Assembly (NCBI RefSeq): GCF_900496995.4 | Contig: NC_044007.1 | Span: 496,001-560,000 of the forward strand | Direction: 5' to 3' | Length of the DNA: 64,000 nt | Source of the DNA: Aquila chrysaetos chrysaetos | Lineage: Eukaryota > Chordata > Aves > Accipitriformes > Accipitridae | Shown here: one piece after another, positions 52,901 to 64,000 of the stretch | Position numbering within the stretch: position 1 is the first letter of the stretch | Layout of the letters: each line of letters starts with the position of its first letter | The notes under the pieces: generated by a model | Databases searched by the model: none | Seen by the model: only the letters and a program-made list of their open reading frames with translations | Told to the model about the DNA's origin: nothing | Program-made: the position numbers and the translations under genes

Positions 52901-55900
52901 GGAGCTGAGCATGACCTGCGCCTGGTCCTCCTCGTAGCGCTGCTCGGTGAGCTCGGCCATCTTCGCCGAGAGCAGGTAGAGGAATGCGGTGTCGCCGTCC
53001 TTGCGGATGCCGTAGGAGGAAACGGTCCGTTCGTCCACGCACAGGCACTGCCCGATGATCCAGCGCTGAACCAAGGGGTGGAACCCATAATCCTGGAAGA
53101 CCTGGGCAGCGGGAGAAGCCTGGAGGTGAGCCCACAGCCACGGCTTCCCTGCAGCTTCTCATCCTGCCTTGTGGCATGGCAGGGACTGATGGCATGCTGG
53201 CAAGTGTCAGCGAGCCAAGAGAACCGGTGAGGAGCCGGCTCCAAAGGTGGAGGAGTGGGTGGGAAAGCCCAGCTCCCACACCACAGGTACAAGCATTTAA
53301 AAAGGGGGCTGCAGGGACCCCAAGGGCTCCTGTCTCCCAGCCAGGCTGGGGGGCTCATCCCGCACAGCCCCCAGCGTCAGGCTCGCGCCGCTCCGTACCT
53401 GCTGCTTGAGCGTTGCTATTGTAGTGTGAGCACGGACCCTGATGGTGATGCTTGCGGAAGATGTTGCATCCTCCACGCCGACCTTCATGCTGGAGAAGAG
53501 AGATGGATGCCGTTAGAGGAGGGCTGCCAGGATTGGGAGTAAGGCAGTGCTGCTGCTGAGGCAGGGGGGTTCCGGCACCACACTCGGCACCGGCCGCTCT
53601 CCAGGCACGATGCTCTCAGCCGTGGAGCCAAGGCCGCAGGCAGTGCCCCGTGGGGGAGTCCCATGAGGTCTAACACCAGGTTTCCAACCGCGATCCGAAC
53701 GTTGCATCCCAGGAAACCGGGACAGGCAACCCCTGGCCTTCACCCTGCCTGCCTCTGGCAGCAGCTCCCGGCCCACTCCTGCCAAGGGCCGCATCCCAAA
53801 TGTCCCTTTTAACACTCACAGGGAAGTTGGTTCCCCCTCCCTGTTTTGTTTATCCTCTATTCCAGCCTGTTTGTCTTGCCAGCCTCCACACACCCTTGGC
53901 AATGACTTCCACCATGTACTTAGATACAGTGAGGAAAAAACAGTTCCTTTCACTTGCTTTCAATCTGGTACTTCCCAATTTCCTTGGGCCTCCTAGTCCA
54001 CCTGTCCCCAGCCACGTGAATGAGCATTCCCCTTCTCCGCTCTGGTCCCCTACAGACCCCCCTCACCCCCCCAGCTGCCTCTCCTTCAGACCAGGGTCTG
54101 AATCTTTCAAGCTCTCCTCCTGCAAAGGTGTTTCATGCCTCTGATCATCCCACTCCTTCCCTCTATCCAAGACAGAGGGGCCAAAGCTGGGTTTCCCAAG
54201 TATTCAGACAGAAACCCGCAGGTAGCGCTGGGCTCTCCCATATGTCCCCTCCCCTGTTCCTAACGTCCCCGAACACTGCATGTCTTGTTGAACGGTGCCG
54301 CTGGCCTTGCCTGAACCACCCGCGGTCGTTTCCAGGTCTGCTGCATTGCCGGCTGCTGTTGTGCGCCCACCAGCATCTTCCCCGTTTGCCCCCCTTCACG
54401 TTTATCAGCATCGAGTCCAAGTGCTCGGAGCCACAAGACCCGTCTCTAAGTCCAGACCTCACAGCTCGTCACCATTTCCAGGTCATTTGTGTGTCCCTGG
54501 AACAGCCCCGTCTCTGCAGACCCCTGCACTCTCTGCCACAATATGCAGCGCTCTATTCCTGCCCTGCGTCCCCCACCTTTTGGCTGGTCATCAGTCCAAA
54601 GGAGGATGCTCCCTCCTGCTCCACAGCACATCGCTTTCCTTCTTGAAGGCTTTTAAGGAAGTTTGTCGGAAGCGTTTTGGCATTCCTGGCACAGCATGCC
54701 AGCCAGGCTGCCCTGCCCTTTGGCTCACCGACCCCCTTTGGGGCACTCGCAGAGTTGGGAGCCACAACTCTGCCCAATTACTGACGTTTACCCATGAATC
54801 TCCTCAGTCTAGTCCTGGCTATCGCTCTTGATACGAAATTGGTGTTTTAACCTTCCTGGAGGCCTTTCACAAACCCGCACGGCAGGTGGCAGCACTCTTT
54901 GGAGCAGGCAGGCTCTTTGTCCCCAGGCAGAGAGCAGCAGGGACCGAGGGAGGCTGGTGGAGGGGTGTCCCCAGGTCCCCCAAACAGAGGGAAAGCTGTC
55001 CCAGCAGCTGGTGACAGTCCCTTCACACTGCAGAGGGGCACAGTTGTGTTCAAGCAGAGCCTGAAGGCTCCACAGGATCTGGTCCTTGCTGTGCCAGCTG
55101 CTGCCCGGACGGGCTCACCCTCCGGGTTCCTGGCTTTCCTGGTAGCATCCAATACCCTGCTCCTGTATTCCCCCCTCTCCTTCCTCCCAGGAGCTAGGGA
55201 AGAAGTACAAATCCCAGGATACCACATTCCTCCAGGAAAGCTGTGGCTTCTCCAGCACGAGCTGCTCATTTCCTTCTCCTGCCAGGACCGATCCCAACTG
55301 ATGGCAGAGGAATTCATGGAGCAGCTCTGCTCCAGGGGCTGCAGGAGGCTGTTCTGGCTCTGCCGGTCCCTGACAGACACTCAAGCGCCCTGGACCGTCA
55401 CCACTACAGGCAAAACCACATAAAAAAAGACACAGCCAAGGGCCACACAGCCCAGGGACACGGGGCAAGTGACCCAAATGTCCAGCAAAGCAGCAGAGCT
55501 GCAGGGCAGGAGGTGCTGGCTGGGCAGGCAGGACATCCCCAGGCTTATGGCACAGCAGGCAGCTGCCTGCAGAGGAGTACAGAGCCCCGGCACAGGACCA
55601 GGACTCCATCCAGGGCAGGTCATTTTCCTGTGGGCCCGGGCAGGGATGCTAAGGAATGGGAGGCGTGCTCATGTTGGCTCCAAGAACGCGACAGTCGGAA
55701 GCGCTCACCTGATATCGTCCGTGGGGTAGTTGGACTCCTTCAAGAGGATACTGAGCGTGGCTTGCTGGCGAGCCAGGGCCACGGCACACTGCGAGGCCAC
55801 CTCCTCGTCTCCGTACTCGATTGCCTGGGCGAGGTGGAGGGCCAGGTCCTCTGCGGCAGAATGGAGACGGAGAACCGTAAAACGGCAGCCAGTCTGCAAA

Positions 55901-58900
55901 CACCGTCCCTGGGGCACAGCACAACCAATGCCACCTGCAGCACCAGCAAAGCCAGCACCCAGAGGACCCTGAGACTGCATGTGCCACAGCCTCACATCTA
56001 GAAACAGCAATTCTGGTTCAGTTCAGCATGGAAACAGTGCTGAAGGGCGGCAGGAGCTCTGTACAAGGCTCCTCAGAAACACACTCACTGCACAGCCAGC
56101 CAGCAGCTGAGGCAGGAGGAGGAGCAGCTATGCTGCTGGAGAGTGCAGCTGAGAGCACCGAGGGAAATTTCTGGGGCCGCTGGGAGCTTAGTTCTGTCCC
56201 TCCTCACACAGCTCGGCTGACCTGACCGCCCACAGCGACCTCCTGGGACACACAGCCCCCAGCGCGGCCTTGGGGCAAGCTGCTGTCCCACAGGACCAGA
56301 GTTTCACAGGTGGCCAAAAAGGCCAAGAGCATCCTGGCTTGTCAGAAATAGTGTGGCCAGCAGGACTAGGGAAGGGATCGTCGCCCTGCACTCGGCACTG
56401 GTGAGGCCGCACCTTGAATACTGCCCTCAGTTTTGGGCTGCTCACTACAAGAAAGACACTGAGGTGCTGGAGCATGTCCAAAACAGAGCAATGAAGCTGG
56501 TGAAGGTCCTGGAGCACAAGTCTTATGAGGAGCGGCTGAGGGAACTGGGGTTGTTTAGCCTGCAGAAAAGGAGGCTCAGGGGAGACCTTATCCCTCTCTA
56601 CAAATACCTGAAAGGAGGTTGTAGTGAGGTGGGAGTTGGTCTCTTCTTCCAAGTAACAAGCAACAGGACAAGAGTAAACGGCCTCAAGTTGTGCCAGGGG
56701 AGGTTTAAATTGGATATTAGGAAAAATTTCTTCACCAAAAGGGTTGCCAAGCATTGGAACAGGCTGCCCAGGGAAGTGGTGGAGTCACCATCCTGGGAGG
56801 TATTTAAAAGATGCGCAGAGGTGGCGATTAGGGACATGGTTTAGTGGTGGACTTGGCAGTGTTGGGTTCACAGTTGGACTCGACGATCTTAAAGGTCTTT
56901 TCCAACCTCAATGATTCTGTGATAAAAGAGCTTGTTGTCAGCCACAGGCCAGGGGAGCAGCTGGACCGGGTCTGAGCCTGTCTCCCGTGGAGGGTTGGCA
57001 ACTCCTGATACACCAAAAGAGCCAAGAAACTTTCCCCCTCAAATACCTTTCTCGGAGAGCTCCAAGGAGAGAGCTGCCTCTGGATCCTGATCTGCAGAGA
57101 CGCCCCCGGCAGCTGCGGGCAGGGATGAGGCCTGGGATGCCAGCGTGCTGTCCGAGGCTGAGGGAAGGCAGGAATACATCAGGGCAAGGCAGTGCCACCC
57201 CCCGCCCCGAGCAGTGACTGTCACCAACTGTCCTCCCCAAGGAGCTCCACACTCACACCACAGGGCAAAGATGCACTGGGAAGCCCTGGGCTACGCAAGG
57301 TCGTTTGAGGCGAAGGTAACAGTGACCCTAACCCATGTCCCAAGGGCTGACAGAGCTCAGAGAGCAGCACCAGCACCAGCCCACCGTCTCTGCAAAGCCT
57401 TTGGCCGCTGCTCCCCTGAGCTTCCAGGACCGCTGAGGTAAGGGCAGCAGAGATGCACCACGTTCCTCCAGCTCCCCAGAACTTCCCAGTGCTGCTTTGT
57501 TCCCCTTCAATCGAGCAGCTGCCTCCCAGCACGTGGGGCTGGGCCAGTCACCCCTGTTCCCCGGTCACTGCCCACACCACCTCCTGTCTCCTGGGGTCTC
57601 CTCCACTCCCTCGGATGCTCCAACGCACGCAGGAACCCTCCGAACATCCCTCTCTAGGTGTGCAGGAGTTAACGCCCCAGGGAAGGAGAGGGCTGAGATG
57701 CTGCCCCGGCACTTGGGGAGCCAGAAGCAGCTGGTATTTCACGGCAGGACCAGTCCCAGCCTTGTCTCCTAGCTGGGGAAAGCCTGGCAGCCCCTCTGAG
57801 CAGCAGGCAGATGCCCCAGGTCCCTGCCAGCCCTCAGCCAGCCGCCTGTCCACACTGACCTTTCTGCACCTCCCGCAGGGAGCTGCTCACAATCGTCCAC
57901 CACTTCTGCGCCTCCCGCTCCTCCTCGAAGTTAAACACCATGGGCTCGTCCGAGGAGCCGAGGACTGTCAGTTCGTGGCACGTGGGGCTCCTCACCTTGT
58001 ATGAGATGTCCTTGAGGTCATATTCCGCCACGTTCTGGGGGAAGGAGAAGGACGAGAGTGTCACGCCACGATGGAGCCAGGCTGAAGACGTGCCACATGT
58101 GGACGGTGCACCAGGCAAGGGGACAACCCCCCAACACGGTGTCCAAGCCAGGACCTGGGGACGCAGGCTGTCCCTCTCTTTGCCTCCACCATGGTCTCTC
58201 ATGAGATAACTGTGGACATAAACACGCGCCAAGCCAAGCGCAACCCTCTGTCCCCAGCCACCGAACCACAAATCTGGCCCGAAATGCACCAAACCACAAA
58301 CCCAGCCCAAAATGCTGACCCTCCGTGCCCAGGGCTGCCTCCAAGCCCCGTCACAGCTTGGCAGCCGCCCCGCTGTCTGCAGTCTCATGTCCTCCACCCC
58401 AGCCAGAGGCTACCACAGAATACCAAGGGCTGTGACCTGCTCGCAGCCACCAACCTGGCACCTGCTGGATGATCCCCGGTCACCCTGCACCGGCACAGCC
58501 GTCTCCACTGGGTGCACATACAACTAAACGCACCCCTTCTCCCCTGTTTGCCTCTTCCCCTCTCTCAAAACCAAAGCGCAGGAGACATCTAAGACGAGTC
58601 AGGCTGCCATGACAGCAGCTCTCAGGGGAAGCCAGTTCCTTTCCCCTTTTACAAGCCATGGGAAAATCCTTCCCCCCCTCCACACACCTCGGGGCTCAGC
58701 TTTCCCCGTGTCCCCTCCCACCGGCAGACAAGCTCTGCCAGCTCCCCACCGACCGTGGGGTGCAGGACCAGCCTCCGCAGGAGAGCCCCGGCCGTCCTCA
58801 GGGTGCCTCGGCCCCGCTCCTCCCCACTGGCTGACACCGGTCTTGGCTTCACGCCGGAGCTTTCAATTCCGCTTCTGGTAAAATGGCAGCTCGGGAGGAG

Positions 58901-61900
58901 CCGGGGCACAGGGAAGGACTCTGCGCAGCCACCTGCCACCGCACCCCACAGGCAGCGAGCAGGAAGCTTGGCAAGCGCTGCCTGCACCGTACGGGGACAT
59001 GGGCAGTGGGGGGGTGGAAGGAAGTTTGAGAGAAACCACTGGTTTCCTTGCCCTTCATCTGAGTTTAAAGTCCTGCCAAGTCCCCCTCGACCTGCTGTCC
59101 CCTGTCCCAACACCAGAATTACAGGAATGGCGGCGGGGAGGAAGAAAAGAGAACTGATGTAAAGCCCCCGCACCCCGGGGGCAACTTTCCCTTTGACTTG
59201 TCAGCTGGGAAAGTAAAGCTGACCCTGGAGCAGCTCCCAGGGGTCCTCCGCACCCATGTCCCGTGGGAAGGATGCTCCCGGGGGAAGGAATCAAAGCGAG
59301 GGAGGAACCGAGCCCTTTCAGCCACAGAGCAGAGCCCAGGGACGTGCCTTTGCCAGGGCCACCTTCCAACTCAGAAACGGCTGTCCCTGACACACAGGCA
59401 CGTCAGCCATGGCCTCGCACCCCTGCCCGCTGCCTCCAGCTCCAATCCATTAGGAAAACGTCCAGGAAAACACGGTTTCGATTTGCCAGGTGGCCGGAGC
59501 AGCCAGCTCCCGCCATTGTGCCAAGGGGCACCCAGGGGAGCAGCCCCCGTCCCAGAGGACGTCAGGGAAGTGGTGGGAGCGGGGAGTTGGGCTGCACGGG
59601 CTGGGGAGCCGCTGGTGACGGGTACCTGCAGCCAAACAGGCACCTCCAGCTCATCCTCCACCTTTGCCGGGTCTGGGAGCCACTGAGCGACCAGCCCAGG
59701 GCTCAGGCAAGAGGTTTCGGCTGTTTAACCTCTCCTGAGGACGAAGAACCTCTCACCCCCAGCCTCTGGAGCTGCACCAGAGGAGAGGACACTGGACCCG
59801 CAACTTCATCCCCCTCCTCTTCCTCCCCTCCGAGGGTTGAGCAACTCCCGGCACCGGCAGAGGCTCCTCCGGCCATTCCAAGAATTGATCCCCTTCCCAC
59901 GGGCACGGCCCTGGGCTTCTTCCCCACAGAAGCTGCCTGCCAACTTGGATCCTGCACCGGAGCCCTCCCGTTACACTGGGCCAGGGCGGGCGGATGGCAG
60001 CGCACTGCGGTATGAACGCTGCCGCGGCAAGCGGAGGCCGAGAGGAGCCACGGCACCACTGGGTTTTGTACCAGCAGCCAGCCCACCCTGAGGTCAGCTG
60101 CCGGGCAGAGAAGCTGGTCTGACACCATTTGCCATTCGGGGCTGGCCCGGTGATGCCGGGGTGGACGGCACACGTCTCCCAAGGGCTCAACGCCACGCTC
60201 CGGCAGGGAGGCCGGCTCGGCTGCTGTGCGTTACCGCTCCCTGCAGCACTTTGACCTTGAGAGGGGAGAAGGAGGGGGGGGATCAGCTCCAGACTCTGTG
60301 GAGTTTCACCAGTGACTGCCTTTACCTCTCAGCTCATCCCATCGCTTGCCTCTCGGGCTGAGCTGCAGCCTCGCACGCAACCTCACCCCACTCCGGCAGG
60401 CACAAGCTGGTGCCCCACCGTGCTCTGGTAGAAACCGAAACCCAGGTTTGAGCTAACCACAGGAGTGCCCGGCGGTGACGGCTCAGCAGCCAGCGTGTGT
60501 CACGGTGGCAGGAACGATAACAGGATGGGGAACGTGAGCTGGGGCCCCCGTGCCACCTCCCCAGCAGCACCGCCACCTCCCCACTCAGGTTTTACTCAGC
60601 ACTTAAGAGGGCTCGAGCCACACAAAGCACAGCGCTGTGCCCGGTCACTGCCAGCATGCCCCACTGCGTGGCAGAGCCGGCAGGAGCAGCCCCAACCTGG
60701 CTTGCCCCACATGAAGCCAAAAGACCCCGGCCCTTGCGAGGACGAGCACCAATGGCGATCCTTGAACCACGCGGGACTGGAGGGGAAATTGAGCGCTGGG
60801 TGCGAGAGCAGCACAGGGGAAAGGCAGCTCCCCACTCCACCCTGTAGCCCTTGCATGTTCATCAGAGCCAACAGCACCGTTGCCTCCACTCCACCTTCCC
60901 GAGTACCTCCCCAGTGCCAGGAGCAATGACTCGGAGGGGGAACATTTCCAGCACAGCATAAACCAGAACCCGGAGTGGGGACAGAGAAGAACGGCACCCT
61001 GAGAGCAGGACAGCAGGTACCGAGGGCTCAGCAGGACACCCAAGCCTCAGCGTGTCAGCAGGAGGAAAGGTCTCGGGCCCACATGCAGCCAGCACCAAGG
61101 CTGAGCAAACTGGAGGGGGGAAATCAGCCAGGAGTGGGTCTCCTCCTGAAACAGGGACCTGGGCAGGCTGGAGGAGTGGGTCTGTGTGAAGCTCATGAGG
61201 TTCAACAAGGCCAGGTGCAAGGTCCTGCACATGGGTCAGGGTAAGCCCCAGTCCCAGCACAGACTGGGGGATGGATGGATGGGGAGCAGCCCTGCGGAGA
61301 AGGACTGGGGGACATGGGTAGGTGACAAACAGGACATGAGCCAGCAATGTGCACTCACAGCCCAGAAAGCCAAGTGTATCCCGGGCTGCATCCAGAGCAG
61401 CGTGGCCAGCAGGTCGAGGGAAGGGATTCTGCCCCTCTGCTTCGCTCTGGTGAGACCCCCCTGGAGCACTGCGTCCAGTTCTGGGGTCCCCAGCACGAGA
61501 CAGACACGGACCTGTTGGAGCGGGTCCAGAGGAGGGACACGGGAATGGTCCGAGGGCTGGAACACCTCTGCTGTGAGGACAGGCTGAGAGAGTTGGGGTT
61601 GTTCAGCCTGGAGAAGAGAAGGCTCCGGGGAGACCTTATTGCAGCCTCTCTATACTTAATAGGGCACTTAAAAGAAAGGTGGGGACAGCCTTTTTAGCAG
61701 TGCCTGTAGCAATAGGACAAGGGGTAATGGTTTTAACTAAAAGAGGGGAGATTCAGACTAGATATAAGGAAGAAGTTCCTCACTGTGAGGGTGGTGAGGC
61801 ACAGGCCCAGGTTGCCCAGAGAGGTTGTGGCTGCCCCATCCCTGGAAGTGTTCAAGGCCAGGTTGGATGGGGCTTTGAGCAACCTGGTCTAGTGGAAGGT

Positions 61901-63212
61901 GTCCCTGCCCATGGCAGCGGGGTTGGAACTAGATGATCTTTAAGGTCCCTTCCCACCCAAACCCTTCTGTGATCCAATGACACAGAACTAGCACTGCAAC
62001 TGAAGCAAGCAGGGACCGTGTCCAAGGAGGGGAGGCACAGTGCAAACACCCCACGCTGAGGAGCTCCTTTGTTTTTCCCCCCCCCGAGCTTAAGCACTCA
62101 GCGAACCAAGCGGCCAGTCCATCCACAGAGATGGAGTATGAACTAGCCCGCTGCCAAAAGCTGACCATCACTTGGCACGCGCTGCCTACAGGGAAAGCAG
62201 GCAGCACAGCTGTGCCCCCGGCACTGCACCCCCTCGGCCGGCAGCTGCCCAGACCTCCCGGGGCTGGCACGGCGTAGGAGATCAACGCTGAAAACGTTGG
62301 AAGCCCTTGAGCTCCTTGGTGCTGCCCAGAAACCAGCTTCCCCCAAACAACCCTGCCAGTACAAACAGGGGCAGGCGGGGGGCGGGGGAAGGTGCCAGCA
62401 GCTCAGGCCCTTCCCAAAGCCCCCCCCCCCCTCTTCTCCAGTACCAGCCATCGTTCCCCCCTCACCGGTGGGATTTGGGGGGGCCCTGGTCGGGCAGGCA
62501 CCAGCTGGGACCACGGCCGGGACCTGCACGCCCCCCCCCCAGCCTCCTGCTGCCCCACGGCCCCTGCCGTGGGCATGGGGGGGTCGGATACCGGTGGGGT
62601 TTTGGTGGCTGGATGGGGCGGGGGGGGCTGCAGGCAGCCCTCGGGCAGGGACAGGGAGCCCCCCCCCCGGCAGGGGCCTATAGAGGGTCGGGGGGGGGGG
62701 GGGGGGGAGGCACAGCCCCGGGGAGCTCCCCCCCCCTCCCAGAGACCCTCTCCGGGCGGCGGGCCCGAGTCCCCAGGCCCGGCAGCACTGCCCGGGGAGG
62801 GAGTACCCGGCTGTCGCCGCACGGGAGGGCCCCCCACCACCACGACAGGAGCCGGGCAGAGCCCACCGCCGGCTCTTCGGTACCGGGAACGGGAAGGGGG
62901 GGAGAACGATCGCCCCCCGCCCCAGCAGCGGCACCTCGTTGCCGCCAACCCCCACAACCCATCCCCGGGCCGCCCCCCCGGTCTCACCGCGCCGCCGGCC
63001 GCCTCCGGGTGCCGCAGGCCGAGGCGGAAACGTCGCTGCCCGCCGGCCGCCGGTTCGACGCTGAGCTGCAGGCGGAGCGCGGCGGCGGCGGGGAGCGGCG
63101 GGAGGCGGGAGGGCCGCGCCAACCCCGCCCGCACCGCCATCAACACGGTGGGCGGCGGCGGCGGCACCGGGGCCGCAGCCGGGGCCGGGGCGGGGGCACC
63201 GGGCAGAGCCAT
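46935..63212 (-). CDS. SHARPIN: SHARPIN-locus gene with a complete HOIL-1-type RBR, 14 exons, 699 codons
   Basis: Predicted LUBAC (linear ubiquitin) component. Exons: 63212-62988, 58034-57860, 57157-57047, 55850-55709, 53489-53399, 53101-52828, 52096-51966, 51783-51610, 48272-48112, 47981-47870, 47790-47611, 47494-47396, 47306-47163 and 47015-46935; lengths total 2100 bases, exactly in frame. Domains: PH-like N-terminus (exons 1-2; [27 protein letters not shown]), an LTM-type helix ([19 protein letters not shown]), ubiquitin-like domain ([28 protein letters not shown]), NZF ([21 protein letters not shown]), RING1 (CRICYQ...[11 protein letters not shown]), IBR ([11 protein letters not shown]...CPICQ...LCK) and RING2 ([19 protein letters not shown]), ending CQNCH as in HOIL-1. 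The HOIL-1 catalytic Cys (in KKDGCDW) is kept. Mammalian SHARPIN stops after the NZF. Position between CYC1 and MAF1 plus the PH-like domain argue for SHARPIN, not RBCK1. Confidence 0.92.
49326..49331 (-). terminator. Possible polyadenylation signal for a short SHARPIN form
   Basis: ATTAAA on the minus strand, about 1.45 kb beyond the TAG of the possible terminal exon at 50790-50885. It would end a transcript lacking the RBR exons. Weak alone. Confidence 0.25.
50790..50885 (-). CDS. Possible alternative terminal exon of the SHARPIN-locus gene
   Basis: After a long pyrimidine tract (CTTCTCTTCTTTCTTTTTTC) and an AG at 50887-50886, 31 codons follow and end in TAG. The frame is phase 0, as left by the NZF exon donor at 51610. 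The peptide begins [16 protein letters not shown] and ends [12 protein letters not shown], not low-complexity. Spliced to the NZF exon it would give a protein of about 472 residues: PH-like, UBL, NZF and a short tail, resembling mammalian SHARPIN. No good donor exists inside it, so it would be terminal. Transcript support is unknown. Confidence 0.4.
   Translation of the reverse strand, partial: EKGRREDGSAAHCVLGSGSLDDFIHLSSEFC
53800..54200 (-). mobile_element. Probable ancient CR1/L3-type LINE 3' fragment in SHARPIN intron 4
   Basis: Read on the minus strand, the sequence has the layout of old CR1/L3 3' ends: a TTTTTTCCTCACTGTA stretch, TGGTGGAAGTCATTGCCAAGG, GTGTGGAGGCTGG, then GGATAAACAAA. 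It is much more diverged than the other CR1 copies and lies in an unusually AT-rich part of the window. Assignment is by eye. Confidence 0.4.
56200..56935 (+). mobile_element. CR1 LINE fragment in SHARPIN intron 3
   Basis: Same CR1 subfamily and same extent as the GPAA1 copy, opposite to the host gene. The ORF2 tail reads [24 protein letters not shown] and [20 protein letters not shown], then [20 protein letters not shown] and a stop. The 3' end is CAATGATTCTGTGATAAA. The frame is open over about 160 codons (56353-56844), so the copy is relatively young. Confidence 0.92.
58035..62987. other. Intron 1 of the SHARPIN-locus gene
   Basis: About 5 kb, lower in GC than the window average over much of its length. 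It contains the CR1 at 61120-61975. Nothing else recognisable: no exon-like frames with splice sites and no other repeat family identified. Confidence 0.5.
61120..61975 (+). mobile_element. CR1 LINE fragment of a second subfamily in SHARPIN intron 1
   Basis: Opposite to the host gene. Recognisable CR1 stretches: CATGAGGTTCAACAAGGCCA, GTGCAAGGTCCTGCACATGG, GGCTGAGAGAGTTGGGGTTG, and the typical 3' end GAACTAGATGATCTTTAAGG followed by TTCTGTGATCCAATGA. It differs in subfamily from the other two copies and is broken by indels. Confidence 0.9.
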
Positions 63213-63785
63213 CGCCGCCGCCGCCGCCTCCCTCCGCCTCCGCCGGTACTTCCGCCCGCCGCGCGCTCCGGCCGGAAACGCGTCCCCACGTCCGAGCGTT
63301 CCGGGACCGGACGGTCCGCCTCCGTTCGCCCCGCCCCCGCGGTAGTAGCGCCCCGCCCCTCGCCCCGCCCCTGCGAGCGCAGCGCCCCGCCGAGCCGGGT
63401 GGGGGCGCCGCGCACACCCCTGGCATGATTGACAGCCGCTCCCCCCGTCTTTGTCCCCGGCGGCCAATCAGGACCCCGAGCGCTCCAGCCTGTGGGAGGA
63501 GCCTCGGGCCTGTCCCCTCGGAGGGCGGGCGCGCTGCCCTGACTGACGTCCTTCTCAGCCAACGGGAGAGGAGGTCCGCGGCGATTGCCAGGGCCGCCCT
63601 CCAATGGGGAGGAGCGGGCTGTCAGCCGCCGCTCGGGACGGACGGGCCGCGGGTGGGGCCTCGCCGCTTGTTGTCGTCCGGTGCCCGAGGAGAGGGTCGG
63701 CCGCTCGCTCGCTCGCTCGCCCCGGGGGACTCCCAGGTCTCGCTCAGCCGCTCGCTCCGTCCCGAGCAGTCGGGGACATGTCGAG
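63213..63785. promoter_or_regulatory. Bidirectional SHARPIN/MAF1 CpG-island promoter
   Basis: CCAAT boxes (CCAATCA at 63463, CCAATGG at 63601, and a related CCAAC near 63560) suggest NF-Y control. TGACTGACGTC near 63540 is AP-1/CRE-like. Mammalian SHARPIN and MAF1 are arranged head-to-head in the same way. Confidence 0.5.
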
Positions 63786-63949
63786 GTGGGCGGAGGCCCG
63801 GTGGGCCGGCGCCAGACGGCGGACGGCGGCCGAGGCACACGCGCCCTCCTCGAGCTTTCCCCGGAGACGCCTCCCTTTACAAACGCCCCGAGCTTGAAGG
63901 AGCTGTCACGGCGAGGAGGCCCCGCCGGGACCGAGAGCAGGAAACGCCG
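63650..63949 (+). other. MAF1: Probable non-coding first exon of MAF1 (gene runs off the window)
   Basis: MAF1 is the RNA polymerase III repressor. No MAF1 protein sequence is present here. The call rests on synteny with human (SHARPIN - MAF1) and on a CpG-rich stretch ending in a good donor, ACGCCG/GTAAGCCC, at 63950. The exon start is not defined. Confidence 0.45.
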
Positions 63950-64000
63950 GTAAGCCCCTTCCCACCGCCGCCCCCTCTCGTCCCTTCGGAGAACACCACC

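Noticed and set aside
46935-63212. Calling this gene RBCK1 (HOIL-1)
   Set aside because: The PH-like N-terminal domain and the CYC1/MAF1 neighbours are those of SHARPIN; HOIL-1 lacks that domain. The choice still deserves a tree.

Overview
This is vertebrate, almost certainly avian, nuclear DNA. It has spliced genes with short GT-AG introns, AATAAA signals, CpG-rich promoters, very high GC, long G/C homopolymers, many minisatellites, and CR1 LINEs as the only clear transposons. Species cannot be fixed from the sequence. Gene order matches human 8q24.3: PARP10 - GRINA - SPATC1 - (SMPD5) - OPLAH - EXOSC4 - GPAA1 - CYC1 - SHARPIN - MAF1. Genes of this kind are often absent from older bird assemblies because the DNA is GC-rich and hard to sequence.

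Layout: PARP10 (minus, about 200-5171) has an interferon-type element just upstream. GRINA (plus, 8291-10854) follows. An unrecognised three-exon gene (minus, 12180-14391) then lies head-to-head with SPATC1 (plus, 14628-16914). A repeat-rich gap leads to SMPD5 (plus, 21223-23831). OPLAH (minus, 26356-37035, about 26 exons) has introns and a 3' end full of minisatellites, and shares a short bidirectional promoter with EXOSC4 (plus, 37387-38338). GPAA1 (plus, 40085-44120) carries an AT-AC U12-type intron and a CR1 insertion. CYC1 (plus, 44567-46222) is tail-to-tail with a SHARPIN-locus gene (minus, 46935-63212). The window ends in the probable non-coding first exon of MAF1 (plus).

The most interesting feature is the SHARPIN-locus gene. 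It has the SHARPIN N-terminal PH-like domain, ubiquitin-like domain and NZF, then continues in frame into a complete RING-IBR-RING of HOIL-1 (RBCK1) type, ending in the same residues as HOIL-1. The 14 exons sum to an exact open frame of 699 codons. An extra splice acceptor after the NZF exon leads to a 31-codon terminal exon that could give a short, mammalian-SHARPIN-like form.

Functions are mixed: ADP-ribosylation and ubiquitin/NF-kB signalling (PARP10, SHARPIN), glutathione-cycle metabolism (OPLAH), RNA exosome (EXOSC4), GPI-anchor transfer (GPAA1), respiratory complex III (CYC1), sphingolipid hydrolysis (SMPD5), a membrane anti-apoptotic protein (GRINA) and a centrosomal sperm protein (SPATC1). 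The cluster is a conserved housekeeping/testis neighbourhood, not a pathway operon. Several coding exons carry apparent one-base excesses, mostly in G or C runs, best read as sequencing errors. No retrovirus-like element, CRISPR array, tRNA or rRNA was recognised.
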